NCBI RefSeq assembly: GCF_005222705.1
Contig: NZ_STGF01000015.1
Location: 62,001 to 126,000, forward strand
Source of the DNA: Paenibacillus sp. SY21-1
Lineage (GTDB): Bacteria > Bacillota > Bacilli > Paenibacillales > Paenibacillaceae
DNA length: 64,000 bases
Direction: 5' to 3'
Each line of letters opens with the position of its first letter. Positions within the stretch are counted from its first letter, which is position 1. Positions 32,233-41,380 of this stretch are shown piece after piece. The position numbers and the translations under genes were made by a program. The notes beneath the pieces were generated by a model that was not told the origin of the DNA, did no database searches, and saw only the letters and a list, made by a program, of their open reading frames with translations.

Positions 32233-35200
32233 ATGACTATTCCACTCGTCGTACGGGCAACGGTTAATGCAACCGGCGCCATTACATTCACGGGAAACAC
32301 ACTGGGCCTCAGTCGATCAGAGGTGTCCGGTGTCCCCGGAACCGCCGACAGCATCGGCGCATTCGTTACTACCAATACCGCCATCCGATATGGCACTTAT
32401 CCTTTCGGCACTACGGACAACTATCTGCTCAACAGCTCATCGGCCGTCTTGACCCTTCCCGCGGGCAGCACCGTGCTGTACGCCGAATTGATCTGGGGCG
32501 GCACCTACGTCAATGGCACGACCAACCTGACCGCTGCCATCAACAATCCGGTAGTCCTCACCACGCCGGCAAGAACCAGCGAGGTGACGCCGGACTCGGC
32601 CACGAGCAACATTTTTGATCTTGGCGGTGGCGCGCTTGGCTATGTTCGTACGGCCAATGTAACCACTTTGGTCCAGGAGGGCGGCCAAGGCACGTACACG
32701 ACCGGAAGGGTTGTAGGCACGCTGACCATAACCGGCGATTCTACCGCCAATAATGCCGGCTGGACCCTCGGCGTCATTTACCAGAATGCCTCTCTGCCCT
32801 TTCGCAACATGTCTCTGCGCGCAGGAGCGGTGCTTGTTCAAAGCAATTCGTCGGCTGTAACGACTACCCTGACCGGCTTTTCCACCCCAGTTTCCGGGGC
32901 TATCGGAGGCCGCGCCCTATTCAGCGCCCAAGAGGGGGATGCGAACCGCAACGGCGATCAGGCGCTTTTTGGTGCTACAACCTCAACCTTGGTCGCTTTG
33001 TCGGGTACGAACAATTTCGCCAATAACTTTTTTGCCTCGCAGATTAACAACGATTCGGGGGCGCTTGATACAACAGGCACTTTTGGCAGCCGCAATCAGA
33101 CTAACGGCGCGCCAGGGAGCAATATTGTCGGAGGCAGGCAAGGCTGGGATATTACGAATGTCGATGTATCCGCCAGGCTCGTCAACAACCAGACCTCGGC
33201 CGTCCTGCGGCTTACGACCTCTGGCGATGCTTATGTGCTGAATGCCAACGCCCTGCAGATTGACATTAACGCGCCCAGGGTCAGCGTTAACAAATCGGCG
33301 AATGTTGCCGGCTCGCTGACAGGAGATACGATCCGATATACCGTCACAGTGACCAATACCGGCACGGCCAACGCAACCGACATGATTGTGACCGACAGCC
33401 TGCCAGCCGGCTTAACCTTTGTTGCGGGCAGCGTCACGGTGGCGGGAGCAGCCCGGCCGACCAACGATATTACGGCCGGCGTTCCGGTCGGCACGCTGGC
33501 GCCTGGCGCCTCCATTGCCGTGGCCTACAGCACGCGGGTAACGTCCATGCCGGGCACGCAGCTGCTTGTGAACACCGCCAATGCTTCCTTTAATTTTCAA
33601 AGCGTTGCCGGAGGGCCCATTACACCTGCCGTTATCCCCTCCAATGGGGTGTCCGTACCGGTGTATTCTCCGATTCTATCGATGGTGAAAACGGCAAGCA
33701 CGGCTAACGCGACAGTAGGAAGCACGGTGACCTACACCATTGCGGTGGCCAACTCAGGCAATATTGCAGGCGCAACAACCGTTACCGACCCGATCCCTGC
33801 CGGCACTGCTTTTGTGCCAAACAGTGTCACCGTAGGCGGCGTGACCGTGCCGGGGGCCAATATTGCGACGGGCGTTTCCGTTGGCTCCATTCCTGCAGGA
33901 GGCTCGGCTACCGTCACCTTCCAGGTGCTGGTGCAAACTCTCCCCTCGCCGCCGCAGCTGGTTAATCAGGCTTCAGCCGCCTATACGTTCACGGTGCCTG
34001 ACGGCCGTACCTCTTCCGGCTCGGCTGTCTCGAATACGGTGACGCTTCCTGTCGCCCTGCCGAATGTGACCGTCGTCAAAAGCGCGAGCGTCACGGATGT
34101 TTCTGTAGGCGAAACGTACACTTATACAGCAGTCATAGCCAACAATGGCACCGATCCCGTCACAAACGTGACGTTGACCGATGCCATGCCGAGCGGTTCC
34201 GTTTTTGTAGGGGGCAGCGTGACCCTGAACGGAGCATCGCGGCCATCCGCCAATCCCGCCAGCGGCATTGCCGTCGGCACTTTGACTGCGGGCAGCTCTG
34301 CGACCATCACCTTTCAGGTGACGTCGTCCACGCTGCCTTCGCCTGCCCAGTTCGTCAACAGAGCCTCCGTGGCCTACAGCTCCGGCGCTTTCAGCGGGGT
34401 ATCGCTGTCCAATACCGTCACGCTTCCCGTCTATCAGCCGATCATTCGCACAGTGAAATCGGTCAATCAAAGCGTAGCCACCGTCGGGGATACCTTAACC
34501 TATACCGTATTCGTCTCCAATACCGGCAACTTGGCTGCCCAAGCAACGTTAACCGATACGCTGCCTGCAGGAACCACATTTGTGCCGGGCAGCGTCACTG
34601 TCAATACGGTCACGGTGCCCGGAGCGTCGCCCCTTGCAGGTATCGCGCTAGGTCCCATCCAGCCTGGCAGCTCGGTACCCGTTACGTTTCAATTCGTGCT
34701 GAACACGCTGCCTTCGCCGCCTCGGCTCGTGAATCAGGCAACAACGGCTTACTCGTACCAATTGCCAAGCGGCCGCTCTTTTACGGGCTTTTCCGCACCA
34801 TCCAACGTGGTCGATATTCCTGCGACCTCGCCGAACTTGAGTGTCGCCAAAACGGTTAGCAGTACGATCGCCACCTTAAACGATATCCTGACGTATACGG
34901 TTTCTGTCACCAACAATGGCGTAGCGGCCGTTACCAATGTCGTATTCTCGGATAACCTTCCGCCTGAAACGCTTTTTGTTCCCGGCAGCACCGTCGTAAA
35001 CGGCATTGCCCTCCCGAACGCGGACCCGAGCGGGGGCATTTCGCTGGGCACCATTAATGCGGGGGCAAGCGTGCCTATCAGCTTCAACGTTCGGGTGGCA
35101 GCCGTACCGTCTACCATTCCGGCACTGTTAAACAACCGGGCCAATGCAAGCTATACTTCCGGAAGCTTTACAGGCTCCTCTTCGTCTCCGGTGGTCACAA

Positions 35201-38200
35201 CAGCCGTTTATTTGCCCGTCATTAACATCGTCAAGAGCAGCAGCGTCAGCACCTTGACGGTAGGCGATACCTTTACTTACTCGTTGACGGTCAGCAATAG
35301 CGGGAACTATCCGGCTGAAGTCGAGGTGCGGGACAGCTTGCCGGCTGGAGTTGTTTTTGTACCCAACAGCGTCGTCATTAACGGGTTTCCCAATCCCGGC
35401 GTCGACCCGCTGACCGGCATTTCCCTGGACACGGTATCGGCGGGCGAAATCAATATCGTCAGCTTCTCGGTCACCGTCGTCTCGCTGCCGAGTCCGCAGC
35501 AGCTCGCCAACCAGGCCAGCGCGTTATTCGCCTACACGTTGCCTGACGGCAGAACGTTTGGCAATAGCGTCTCGTCCAATACGACGATTGTATCGGTGTC
35601 CGCGCCCAATGTCACCATGCTCAAAAGCACGACGAGCCAATCGGTTGCCAGCGGCGACACGATCACCTACACCGTTCTGGTAACCAACAACGGCGCGGCT
35701 CCGATCAACAATGGCGTCGTAAGCGACATGATGCCCCAAGGCACCAGCTTTATTACCGGGAGCGTGATGGTAAACGGTGCGGCCTTGCCGCTTGCCAATC
35801 CAGCTAACGGCATTCCAGTCGGTACATTAGCCCCCAGCGCTTCTGCTACCGTAACCTTCGAGGTGATTGTCAACATGCCAACCCCACCGGTAATTACGAA
35901 CCAATCTACGGTCAGCTTTACCTCCGGCGCCTTCTCTTCGTCGTCGCAATCCAACAACGTTAACACACCTGTCACGCAGCCTGTCCTTTCGCTGGCGAAA
36001 TCTGCGAGTACGGCCAACGCCTCGGTCGGAAGCTCGGTTACCTATTCCGTAGCCGTCTCCAATACCGGCAATTTGGCTGCGCAGGTCACCCTGACGGATT
36101 CCCTGCCAAGCGGAACAGCCTTTATTCCCAACAGCGTAGTGGTTGGCGGGCTTCCCGTAGCCGGCGCCGATCCGGCCACAGGCATTCCGGTCGGGTCGGT
36201 AGCGGCGGGGGCGACGGTTATTGTAACCTTTGGCGTGCTGGTCACTTCCCTGCCAAGTCCTCAGCAGTTGACCAACCAGGCCGCCGCTGCCTATACGTTC
36301 GTGCCGCCGGATGGACGAACGCTGTCTGGCAGCGCCCAGTCCAACATTTTAACCATTTCGGTGTCCGCTCCCAATATATCGATTGTCAAAAGCACCACGA
36401 GGTCCAACACTACAATCGGAGACGTCGTTCCCTATTCCGTTACCGTCACCAATACAGGGATTGCAGGCATAACCAACACCATTTTCTCAGACCCTGTTCC
36501 ACCGGGCTCGTCCTTTGTTCCGGGCTCGGTTACGATTAACGGTGTTCCGAACCCCTCCGCCGTTCCGGCTGGAGGCATCTCGCTGGGGCCGATCGCGCCG
36601 GGAGCGGCCGTTGTCGTTACGTTCAACGTCCTGGTCGAAGCGCTGCCTTTATCCGGCTCTATCATTAACCAATCGTCAGCCACCTTTACTTCCGGCGCTT
36701 TTTCGGGAACAGCCTTCTCCAACACCACAGCCACGCCCGTTAACCAGCCGATTCTGACAGCGGTGAAATCGGCTGGCGTTTCCGCTGCGACGGTAGGCGA
36801 TACGTTGAATTACACGATTGCCGTTACGAATTCCGGCAATTACGGCGCTTCGGCAACGGTCACGGACACCATTCCGGCCGGAACGTCCTTCATACCGAAC
36901 AGCGTTATTGTCGGCGGGGTGCCTGTTGCCGCCGTGTCGCCCGTAACGGGAATCCCGGTTGGCACCATAGCCCCTGGCGCTACCGTTCCGGTCACCTTCT
37001 CTGTCCTGATCGACTATCTGCCAACGCCGCAGCAACTGCTCAATGTAGCAACGACCAGCTTTCAATTTACGCTGCCCGACGGGCGGCCATTCAGCGGCTC
37101 CGTCACCTCCAACACGGTTGTTGTCAGCGTTACGGCGCCTAACGTCTCCGTTATCAAAGCGACAACAACGACGGCAACGACCGTTGGCGATACGATTGCT
37201 TACAGCATCAACGTGACGAATAACGGTATTGCCTCTATCAGCAATACTCTGCTGACCGACCCCATTCCGGCGGGCACGGTATTGGTTCCGGGGAGCGTGA
37301 CAGTCAATGGCGTCCCTCAGCCTGCAGCCAATCCTGCGGCCGGCATCCCGCTTGGCGATATTGCGCCGGGAGCATCCGTTCCCGTCACCTTCAGCGTCAC
37401 GGTTAACTCGGTACCTGTGCCGCCTATCGTCAACAACCAATCGTTTGTCAGCTTCACATCCGGAGCGCTCTCGGCAACGGCCTTCTCGGACATCATTGCT
37501 ACGCCCGTATTCCAGCCTGCGTTGTCCGTCGTCAAATCCGTCAGCAGCATAAACGCGACAGTCGGGGACACCATTGTATATACGTCCACCATTACGAACT
37601 CGGGCAATATCGGCACGACGACGACACTGACCGATCCCATTCCAGCCGGTACGACACTGGTGCCGAACAGCGTATTGCTGAACGGAGCCAGTCTTCCCGG
37701 CGCCGATCCATCTGCCGGCATACCGCTTGGTCTCATTGCGCCTGGCAGCCCGACTACGCTTACCTTCTCGGTTGTCATCACTTCGCTGCCGCCTACGCAG
37801 CAGCTTGTGAACCAGTCCACCGCCGGATTCAGCTATACGTTGCCTGATGGAAGAATCTTTACAGGCTCTGCGCTTTCGAACACTGTCACCTCCAGCGTAT
37901 CTTCGCCTAACGTAACGGCTGTCAAAAGCACAACCTTTACCGCTACGACGGTTGGCGATATCGTTCCCTTTTCCGTTGTTGTCACCAACGCCGGTATCCA
38001 GAACGTGACGGACGCCATGCTTGCTGACCCGATTCCTGCCAACACCGCGTTTGTGCCGGGCAGCGTCAGCGTAGACGGAGTTCCTCGGCCTTCCAGCAAT
38101 CCGGCATCCGGCATCCAGCTTGGAACGATCGCTCCTGCAGGCAGCGTCGTCGTTACCTTTAACCTTACGGTCACTTCATTGCCTGCCATCGGCACCTTCA

Positions 38201-38952
38201 GCAACCAGGCGACTGTAAGTTTCACATCGGGCGCGTTCTCGGGAACATCCTTATCCAATACGGTCACACTTCCCGTTGCCCAAGCGATTATCGGCGTAGT
38301 CAAAGGTTCCAATGTGGCCGTCGCTACAGTAGGCGATACCGTCATCTACTATTTGAACATTACCAATACCGGAAACACGGCAGCTACGGTTACTCTCACG
38401 GACCCGGTACCAGCAGGGGGCGAGTTTGTTCCGAACAGCGTCATCATTAACGGAGTGCCTCAGCCAGGCGTTGATCCTGACGTTGGCATCGTAGTCGGCA
38501 CCGTTCCGGCCAACGGAACGATTACAGTTACCGTATCGCTGCAAGTGGTAATCGAGACGTTGCCTACACCGCAGCAGCTCGTCAACTCGGCGGTAGCCAA
38601 CTTCTCCTTCCTGCTTCCTGACGGAAGAACGGCTACCGGCTCGGCGCCGTCCAATACGGTCATTATTCCGGTCTCTTCGCCTGATGTCAGCGTTGTGAAG
38701 AGCACAGCCGCTATCGACGCCGTTTCCGGAGATACGATCACGTACACGATTCTTGTGACGAACAACGGCATTTCCACCGTCAACAATGTCGTCGTCATTG
38801 ACCCGATTCCGGCAGGCAGCTCCTTTGTCTTAGGCAGCGTCACCGTTGACGGCTCGCCAATGCCTGCCGCTAACCCTGCCGTAGGCATTTCCATCGGCGC
38901 TATTGCCGCAGGCGCGACATCGACCATTACCTTTGCGGTGCTCGTGTTATGA
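32233..38952 (+). CDS. Giant DUF11 tandem-repeat protein, N-terminal part
   Basis: This 2239-residue frame has GGAGGTGA right before its ATG. Residues 1-345 form an N-terminal beta-rich domain (AELIWGGTYV, AQEGDANRNGDQ, GRQGWDITNVDVSARL) seen in large Bacillales DUF11 proteins. From 346 there are 15 DUF11 repeats of about 129 residues, each with a Lys-Ser start, GDTxxYTVxVTNxG, PAGTxFVPGSV and GxxVTF motifs. Repeats alternate between one ending in PDGRxxSGS and one ending in TSGAFSG. No signal peptide, LPxTG or membrane anchor is seen, so how or whether it leaves the cell is unclear. The stop falls in the middle of repeat 15, which continues in the overlapping downstream frame; see that entry. 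Probably a surface or spore-coat structural protein. Confidence 0.85.
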   Translation: MTIPLVVRATVNATGAITFTGNTLGLSRSEVSGVPGTADSIGAFVTTNTAIRYGTYPFGTTDNYLLNSSSAVLTLPAGSTVLYAELIWGGTYVNGTTNLTAAINNPVVLTTPARTSEVTPDSATSNIFDLGGGALGYVRTANVTTLVQEGGQGTYTTGRVVGTLTITGDSTANNAGWTLGVIYQNASLPFRNMSLRAGAVLVQSNSSAVTTTLTGFSTPVSGAIGGRALFSAQEGDANRNGDQALFGATTSTLVALSGTNNFANNFFASQINNDSGALDTTGTFGSRNQTNGAPGSNIVGGRQGWDITNVDVSARLVNNQTSAVLRLTTSGDAYVLNANALQIDINAPRVSVNKSANVAGSLTGDTIRYTVTVTNTGTANATDMIVTDSLPAGLTFVAGSVTVAGAARPTNDITAGVPVGTLAPGASIAVAYSTRVTSMPGTQLLVNTANASFNFQSVAGGPITPAVIPSNGVSVPVYSPILSMVKTASTANATVGSTVTYTIAVANSGNIAGATTVTDPIPAGTAFVPNSVTVGGVTVPGANIATGVSVGSIPAGGSATVTFQVLVQTLPSPPQLVNQASAAYTFTVPDGRTSSGSAVSNTVTLPVALPNVTVVKSASVTDVSVGETYTYTAVIANNGTDPVTNVTLTDAMPSGSVFVGGSVTLNGASRPSANPASGIAVGTLTAGSSATITFQVTSSTLPSPAQFVNRASVAYSSGAFSGVSLSNTVTLPVYQPIIRTVKSVNQSVATVGDTLTYTVFVSNTGNLAAQATLTDTLPAGTTFVPGSVTVNTVTVPGASPLAGIALGPIQPGSSVPVTFQFVLNTLPSPPRLVNQATTAYSYQLPSGRSFTGFSAPSNVVDIPATSPNLSVAKTVSSTIATLNDILTYTVSVTNNGVAAVTNVVFSDNLPPETLFVPGSTVVNGIALPNADPSGGISLGTINAGASVPISFNVRVAAVPSTIPALLNNRANASYTSGSFTGSSSSPVVTTAVYLPVINIVKSSSVSTLTVGDTFTYSLTVSNSGNYPAEVEVRDSLPAGVVFVPNSVVINGFPNPGVDPLTGISLDTVSAGEINIVSFSVTVVSLPSPQQLANQASALFAYTLPDGRTFGNSVSSNTTIVSVSAPNVTMLKSTTSQSVASGDTITYTVLVTNNGAAPINNGVVSDMMPQGTSFITGSVMVNGAALPLANPANGIPVGTLAPSASATVTFEVIVNMPTPPVITNQSTVSFTSGAFSSSSQSNNVNTPVTQPVLSLAKSASTANASVGSSVTYSVAVSNTGNLAAQVTLTDSLPSGTAFIPNSVVVGGLPVAGADPATGIPVGSVAAGATVIVTFGVLVTSLPSPQQLTNQAAAAYTFVPPDGRTLSGSAQSNILTISVSAPNISIVKSTTRSNTTIGDVVPYSVTVTNTGIAGITNTIFSDPVPPGSSFVPGSVTINGVPNPSAVPAGGISLGPIAPGAAVVVTFNVLVEALPLSGSIINQSSATFTSGAFSGTAFSNTTATPVNQPILTAVKSAGVSAATVGDTLNYTIAVTNSGNYGASATVTDTIPAGTSFIPNSVIVGGVPVAAVSPVTGIPVGTIAPGATVPVTFSVLIDYLPTPQQLLNVATTSFQFTLPDGRPFSGSVTSNTVVVSVTAPNVSVIKATTTTATTVGDTIAYSINVTNNGIASISNTLLTDPIPAGTVLVPGSVTVNGVPQPAANPAAGIPLGDIAPGASVPVTFSVTVNSVPVPPIVNNQSFVSFTSGALSATAFSDIIATPVFQPALSVVKSVSSINATVGDTIVYTSTITNSGNIGTTTTLTDPIPAGTTLVPNSVLLNGASLPGADPSAGIPLGLIAPGSPTTLTFSVVITSLPPTQQLVNQSTAGFSYTLPDGRIFTGSALSNTVTSSVSSPNVTAVKSTTFTATTVGDIVPFSVVVTNAGIQNVTDAMLADPIPANTAFVPGSVSVDGVPRPSSNPASGIQLGTIAPAGSVVVTFNLTVTSLPAIGTFSNQATVSFTSGAFSGTSLSNTVTLPVAQAIIGVVKGSNVAVATVGDTVIYYLNITNTGNTAATVTLTDPVPAGGEFVPNSVIINGVPQPGVDPDVGIVVGTVPANGTITVTVSLQVVIETLPTPQQLVNSAVANFSFLLPDGRTATGSAPSNTVIIPVSSPDVSVVKSTAAIDAVSGDTITYTILVTNNGISTVNNVVVIDPIPAGSSFVLGSVTVDGSPMPAANPAVGISIGAIAAGATSTITFAVLVL

Positions 38953-40265
38953 CACCCTCAACACCAGGCGCCGACAGGGAAGAGAACCTGCTCAATCAGT
39001 CGCGTATCCTTTTCCGGTCAGGCGATGCAGAACTCGTTTCCTATTCCAATACCGTGAGCACGCCAATCGTCGGTCCTGTCATTCAAGCGCTCAAAAGCTC
39101 ACAAGCGTCTCAAGCATCTCCTGGCGTTCCGGTCGTTTTCGAGGTCATCATTGCCAATATAGGCAACCGGGACGCCGACACGACGATCTATGACATCATG
39201 CAGGAGGGTACGGCATTTGTTCCCAACAGCGTGCATCGGGACGGCGTCCCCCTTCCGGGAGCCGATCCGGTATCCGGCCTGTACTTGGGCAGGCTTGCCC
39301 CGCAGCAGAGCATACGGATTACCTTCCAGCTTGTCATCTTGATTCAATCCAGCAGCAAACAGCTTAGTAATCGGGTGCGAGCCCATTATACGTTCCGGAC
39401 GGATAGCGGCAGGCTGGTTGAGGATCGCGTTTGGTCCAACATCGTCACGCTGCCTGTTATTCGGACCGGCAAGCCTGACATTGCCATTTACCTTACAGTA
39501 AACAAGGCCCGCGCCAGCCCAGGGGAGACGCTTCGCTATACGGCGCGGGTGGCGAATATGGGGGACGTATCCGCCGATGTCATTCTGCTATCCTCCATCC
39601 CAAACGGTACGCTTTTTGTCCGCAACAGCATTACGTTAAACGGCGTTTTGCAAAGCGGGGATCTGGTCACATCCGGCATTGCGCTTGGCACGATTGAACC
39701 GCGCAAGGAAGCAATCGCAGCCTTTGAAGTGATGGTATCGGGCGCAACGATTGTGTCGCCGGGACAGCTCATCAACAATCAAGCACGAACGGAAGGCACC
39801 TACAGAAGCTCGGACGGCTCCATTGTAACGCTGGAGCCCTCAATGTCGGGTACCGTTTCTACTGAGGTATGTTATCCGCTCTTTCAGCTTGAGGTTATTA
39901 CCGCTCCACCCGTCGTTGAACCGGAAGAGATTGTCGATTGCACCCTTCTGCTTACCAATGTAGGGAACTGGGCTGCAGATGTTACCCTGAACCGCCTTAC
40001 GCACTGGCAAACCTCGCTCGTTGCAGGGTCCATTCTCGTCAATGGAGTGCCGGCAGCGGACCCGGACGCGACCGGCTCCATTTATTTAGGAAATGTAGCG
40101 CCGGGCAGCGTCGTCCGCATCAGCTATCGGGTACAAGTAAGCCCCTTCGTCACAAGCCCCGTTCTGCAAGGGATTGTCACGGCCAAATATGTGTATGAAC
40201 TAAATGACATCCAGCATTACGGTGAAGTGAATTCCAACAGTTACGTGATTTACATTGAATATTCG
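33271..40265 (+). repeat. 18 tandem DUF11-coding repeats in an alternating two-type array
   Basis: Repeat units start near 33271, 33662, 34057, 34432, 34823, 35209, 35602, 35977, 36367, 36745, 37135, 37513, 37903, 38281 and 38668, with three diverged units after 39070. The unit is about 390 bases. Even units end in a Pro-Asp-Gly-Arg loop and odd units in Ser-Gly-Ala-Phe, so the true period is a pair of about 256 residues (767 bases). The DNA is diverged between copies, so this is an old array rather than a recent expansion. Confidence 0.85.
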
Positions 40266-40274
40266 GATGAGTAG
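38949..40274 (+). CDS. DUF11 repeat protein, C-terminal part (separated by frame break)
   Basis: This 441-residue frame starts at an ATG that overlaps the stop of the giant DUF11 frame (TTATGA). Its first ~40 residues (NLLNQSRILFRSGDAELVSYSNTV) are exactly the missing C-terminal half of DUF11 repeat 15. Three more diverged repeats follow and the protein ends in YIEYSDE. It has no signal peptide and no good ribosome binding site of its own. Three explanations fit: a one-base sequencing or assembly error, a real frameshift mutation, or stop/restart coupling. The two frames almost certainly descend from one gene. Confidence 0.7.
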   Translation: MTPSTPGADREENLLNQSRILFRSGDAELVSYSNTVSTPIVGPVIQALKSSQASQASPGVPVVFEVIIANIGNRDADTTIYDIMQEGTAFVPNSVHRDGVPLPGADPVSGLYLGRLAPQQSIRITFQLVILIQSSSKQLSNRVRAHYTFRTDSGRLVEDRVWSNIVTLPVIRTGKPDIAIYLTVNKARASPGETLRYTARVANMGDVSADVILLSSIPNGTLFVRNSITLNGVLQSGDLVTSGIALGTIEPRKEAIAAFEVMVSGATIVSPGQLINNQARTEGTYRSSDGSIVTLEPSMSGTVSTEVCYPLFQLEVITAPPVVEPEEIVDCTLLLTNVGNWAADVTLNRLTHWQTSLVAGSILVNGVPAADPDATGSIYLGNVAPGSVVRISYRVQVSPFVTSPVLQGIVTAKYVYELNDIQHYGEVNSNSYVIYIEYSDE

Positions 40275-40335
40275 GCATGATGCGCCTGCATCAGCCGCAG
40301 CTAACGAACGAGCGGGTTCCCAATGGATCCAATCT

Positions 40336-40381
40336 AAAAAGGAGCACAACAGCGCCTTCTCAGGCGTTCTGTCGTGCTCCT
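40336..40381 (-). terminator. Terminator between convergent genes
   Basis: On the minus strand AGGAGCACGACAGAACGCC pairs with GGCGCTGTTGTGCTCCT, followed by TTTTT. It ends the siderophore-binding gene, and its long stem could also stop transcription coming from the DUF11 gene. Confidence 0.85.
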
Positions 40382-40390
40382 CTGTTTATG

Positions 40391-41380
40391 CTACGGCTGA
40401 TTTTTGTCCAGCAGCAGGTCGGTTATGATTTGCAATTGATGCGATACACTGATGGGGTCCGTTAGCAAAAATTGATTAAAATCGATGTGGTACACATTGT
40501 CATTCTGCACGGCAGCCGTCCCCGACCAAATCTTCCGGCTGTCCTCAAGCTTCTCTTGCGCGCTTTCCGCGGAAGCGATAAATAGATGGTCCCCGACATA
40601 ATCCGGGATCACCTCGGCGGAAACCTCCCACGTCTCGCCGTCAATGACTTCGGAACGCACTTTTTCCTGCGGGGTCAGGCCCAGATATTGATAAATAATA
40701 TTCCCGCCCATGTTCACATCATCGTATATCATAAATTCTTTCTCGCGAACATTTAGAATGGTAAAGGTTTCTTCCGGTCCAATGACCGCATCTACGCTTT
40801 TTTTGGCTTCGGCAACTTTGGCTACAAAATTCGTGATCCAGCTTTCCGCCTCTTCTTCCTTGCCAAGTATGTCTCCGAACATACGCAATTCATCCGCAAG
40901 TTCCTCTGCGTGGTTAGGGATGACGATAGTAGGCGCTATTTTATTGAAAGCTTCATAGCCTCCTCCATCACGCCAAGCTTCGGTCAGAATGATCAAATCG
41001 GGCTGGAGATCGGCCAGCATTTCCAAATTAAGGGGATAAACGCCCAGATCTGCGATGCCCTCAGCATCGATGAAACCGGTTGTTAGCGGGTAGCTTGAGC
41101 TGCCGATCGGTTTGACGCCCAAGGCTTGCAGCTGGCCTACCTTCAAATCCGTAAATACGCGCTGAGGATGAATCGGTATCTCAGACTCCCCGTCGATATG
41201 CTTGTAGATTCGGGTCGTCGGCTGCTCCGTCGCCGACGGCTCCGCCGTTTGGGATGCATTCGACGGCTGGCCAGTTGCAGCATTCTGCTGGTTTGACGTC
41301 GATTGGCACGCACCGAGCATCAAAGCGGCGCTGACGAACAGCGTGGCAACAATCGCTGTTGGCTTGAATTGGAAAGACAT
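40391..41380 (-). CDS. Iron-siderophore ABC binding lipoprotein (FeuA/FhuD-like), nested start
   Basis: Starting at the ATG at 41380, the 329-residue product has a lipoprotein signal peptide (MSFQFKPTAIVATLFVSAALMLGACQ) and a class III periplasmic-binding fold: RVFTDLKVGQLQALGVKPIG, LNLEMLADLQPDLIIL, WRDGGGYEAFNKIAPTIVIP, NVYHIDFNQFLLTDPISVSHQL. It would bind a ferric siderophore outside the membrane. GAGGGAG precedes this ATG, and a promoter with a Fur box lies just upstream, supporting an independent gene. Its frame is continuous with the AraC regulator upstream. No permease or ATPase is adjacent. Confidence 0.82.
   Translation of the reverse strand: MSFQFKPTAIVATLFVSAALMLGACQSTSNQQNAATGQPSNASQTAEPSATEQPTTRIYKHIDGESEIPIHPQRVFTDLKVGQLQALGVKPIGSSSYPLTTGFIDAEGIADLGVYPLNLEMLADLQPDLIILTEAWRDGGGYEAFNKIAPTIVIPNHAEELADELRMFGDILGKEEEAESWITNFVAKVAEAKKSVDAVIGPEETFTILNVREKEFMIYDDVNMGGNIIYQYLGLTPQEKVRSEVIDGETWEVSAEVIPDYVGDHLFIASAESAQEKLEDSRKIWSGTAAVQNDNVYHIDFNQFLLTDPISVSHQLQIITDLLLDKNQP

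Noticed and set aside
33271..38940. Regular repeats taken as a CRISPR or satellite array
   Set aside because: The period is ~390 bases, the repeats are coding and diverged, and they follow DUF11 domain borders.
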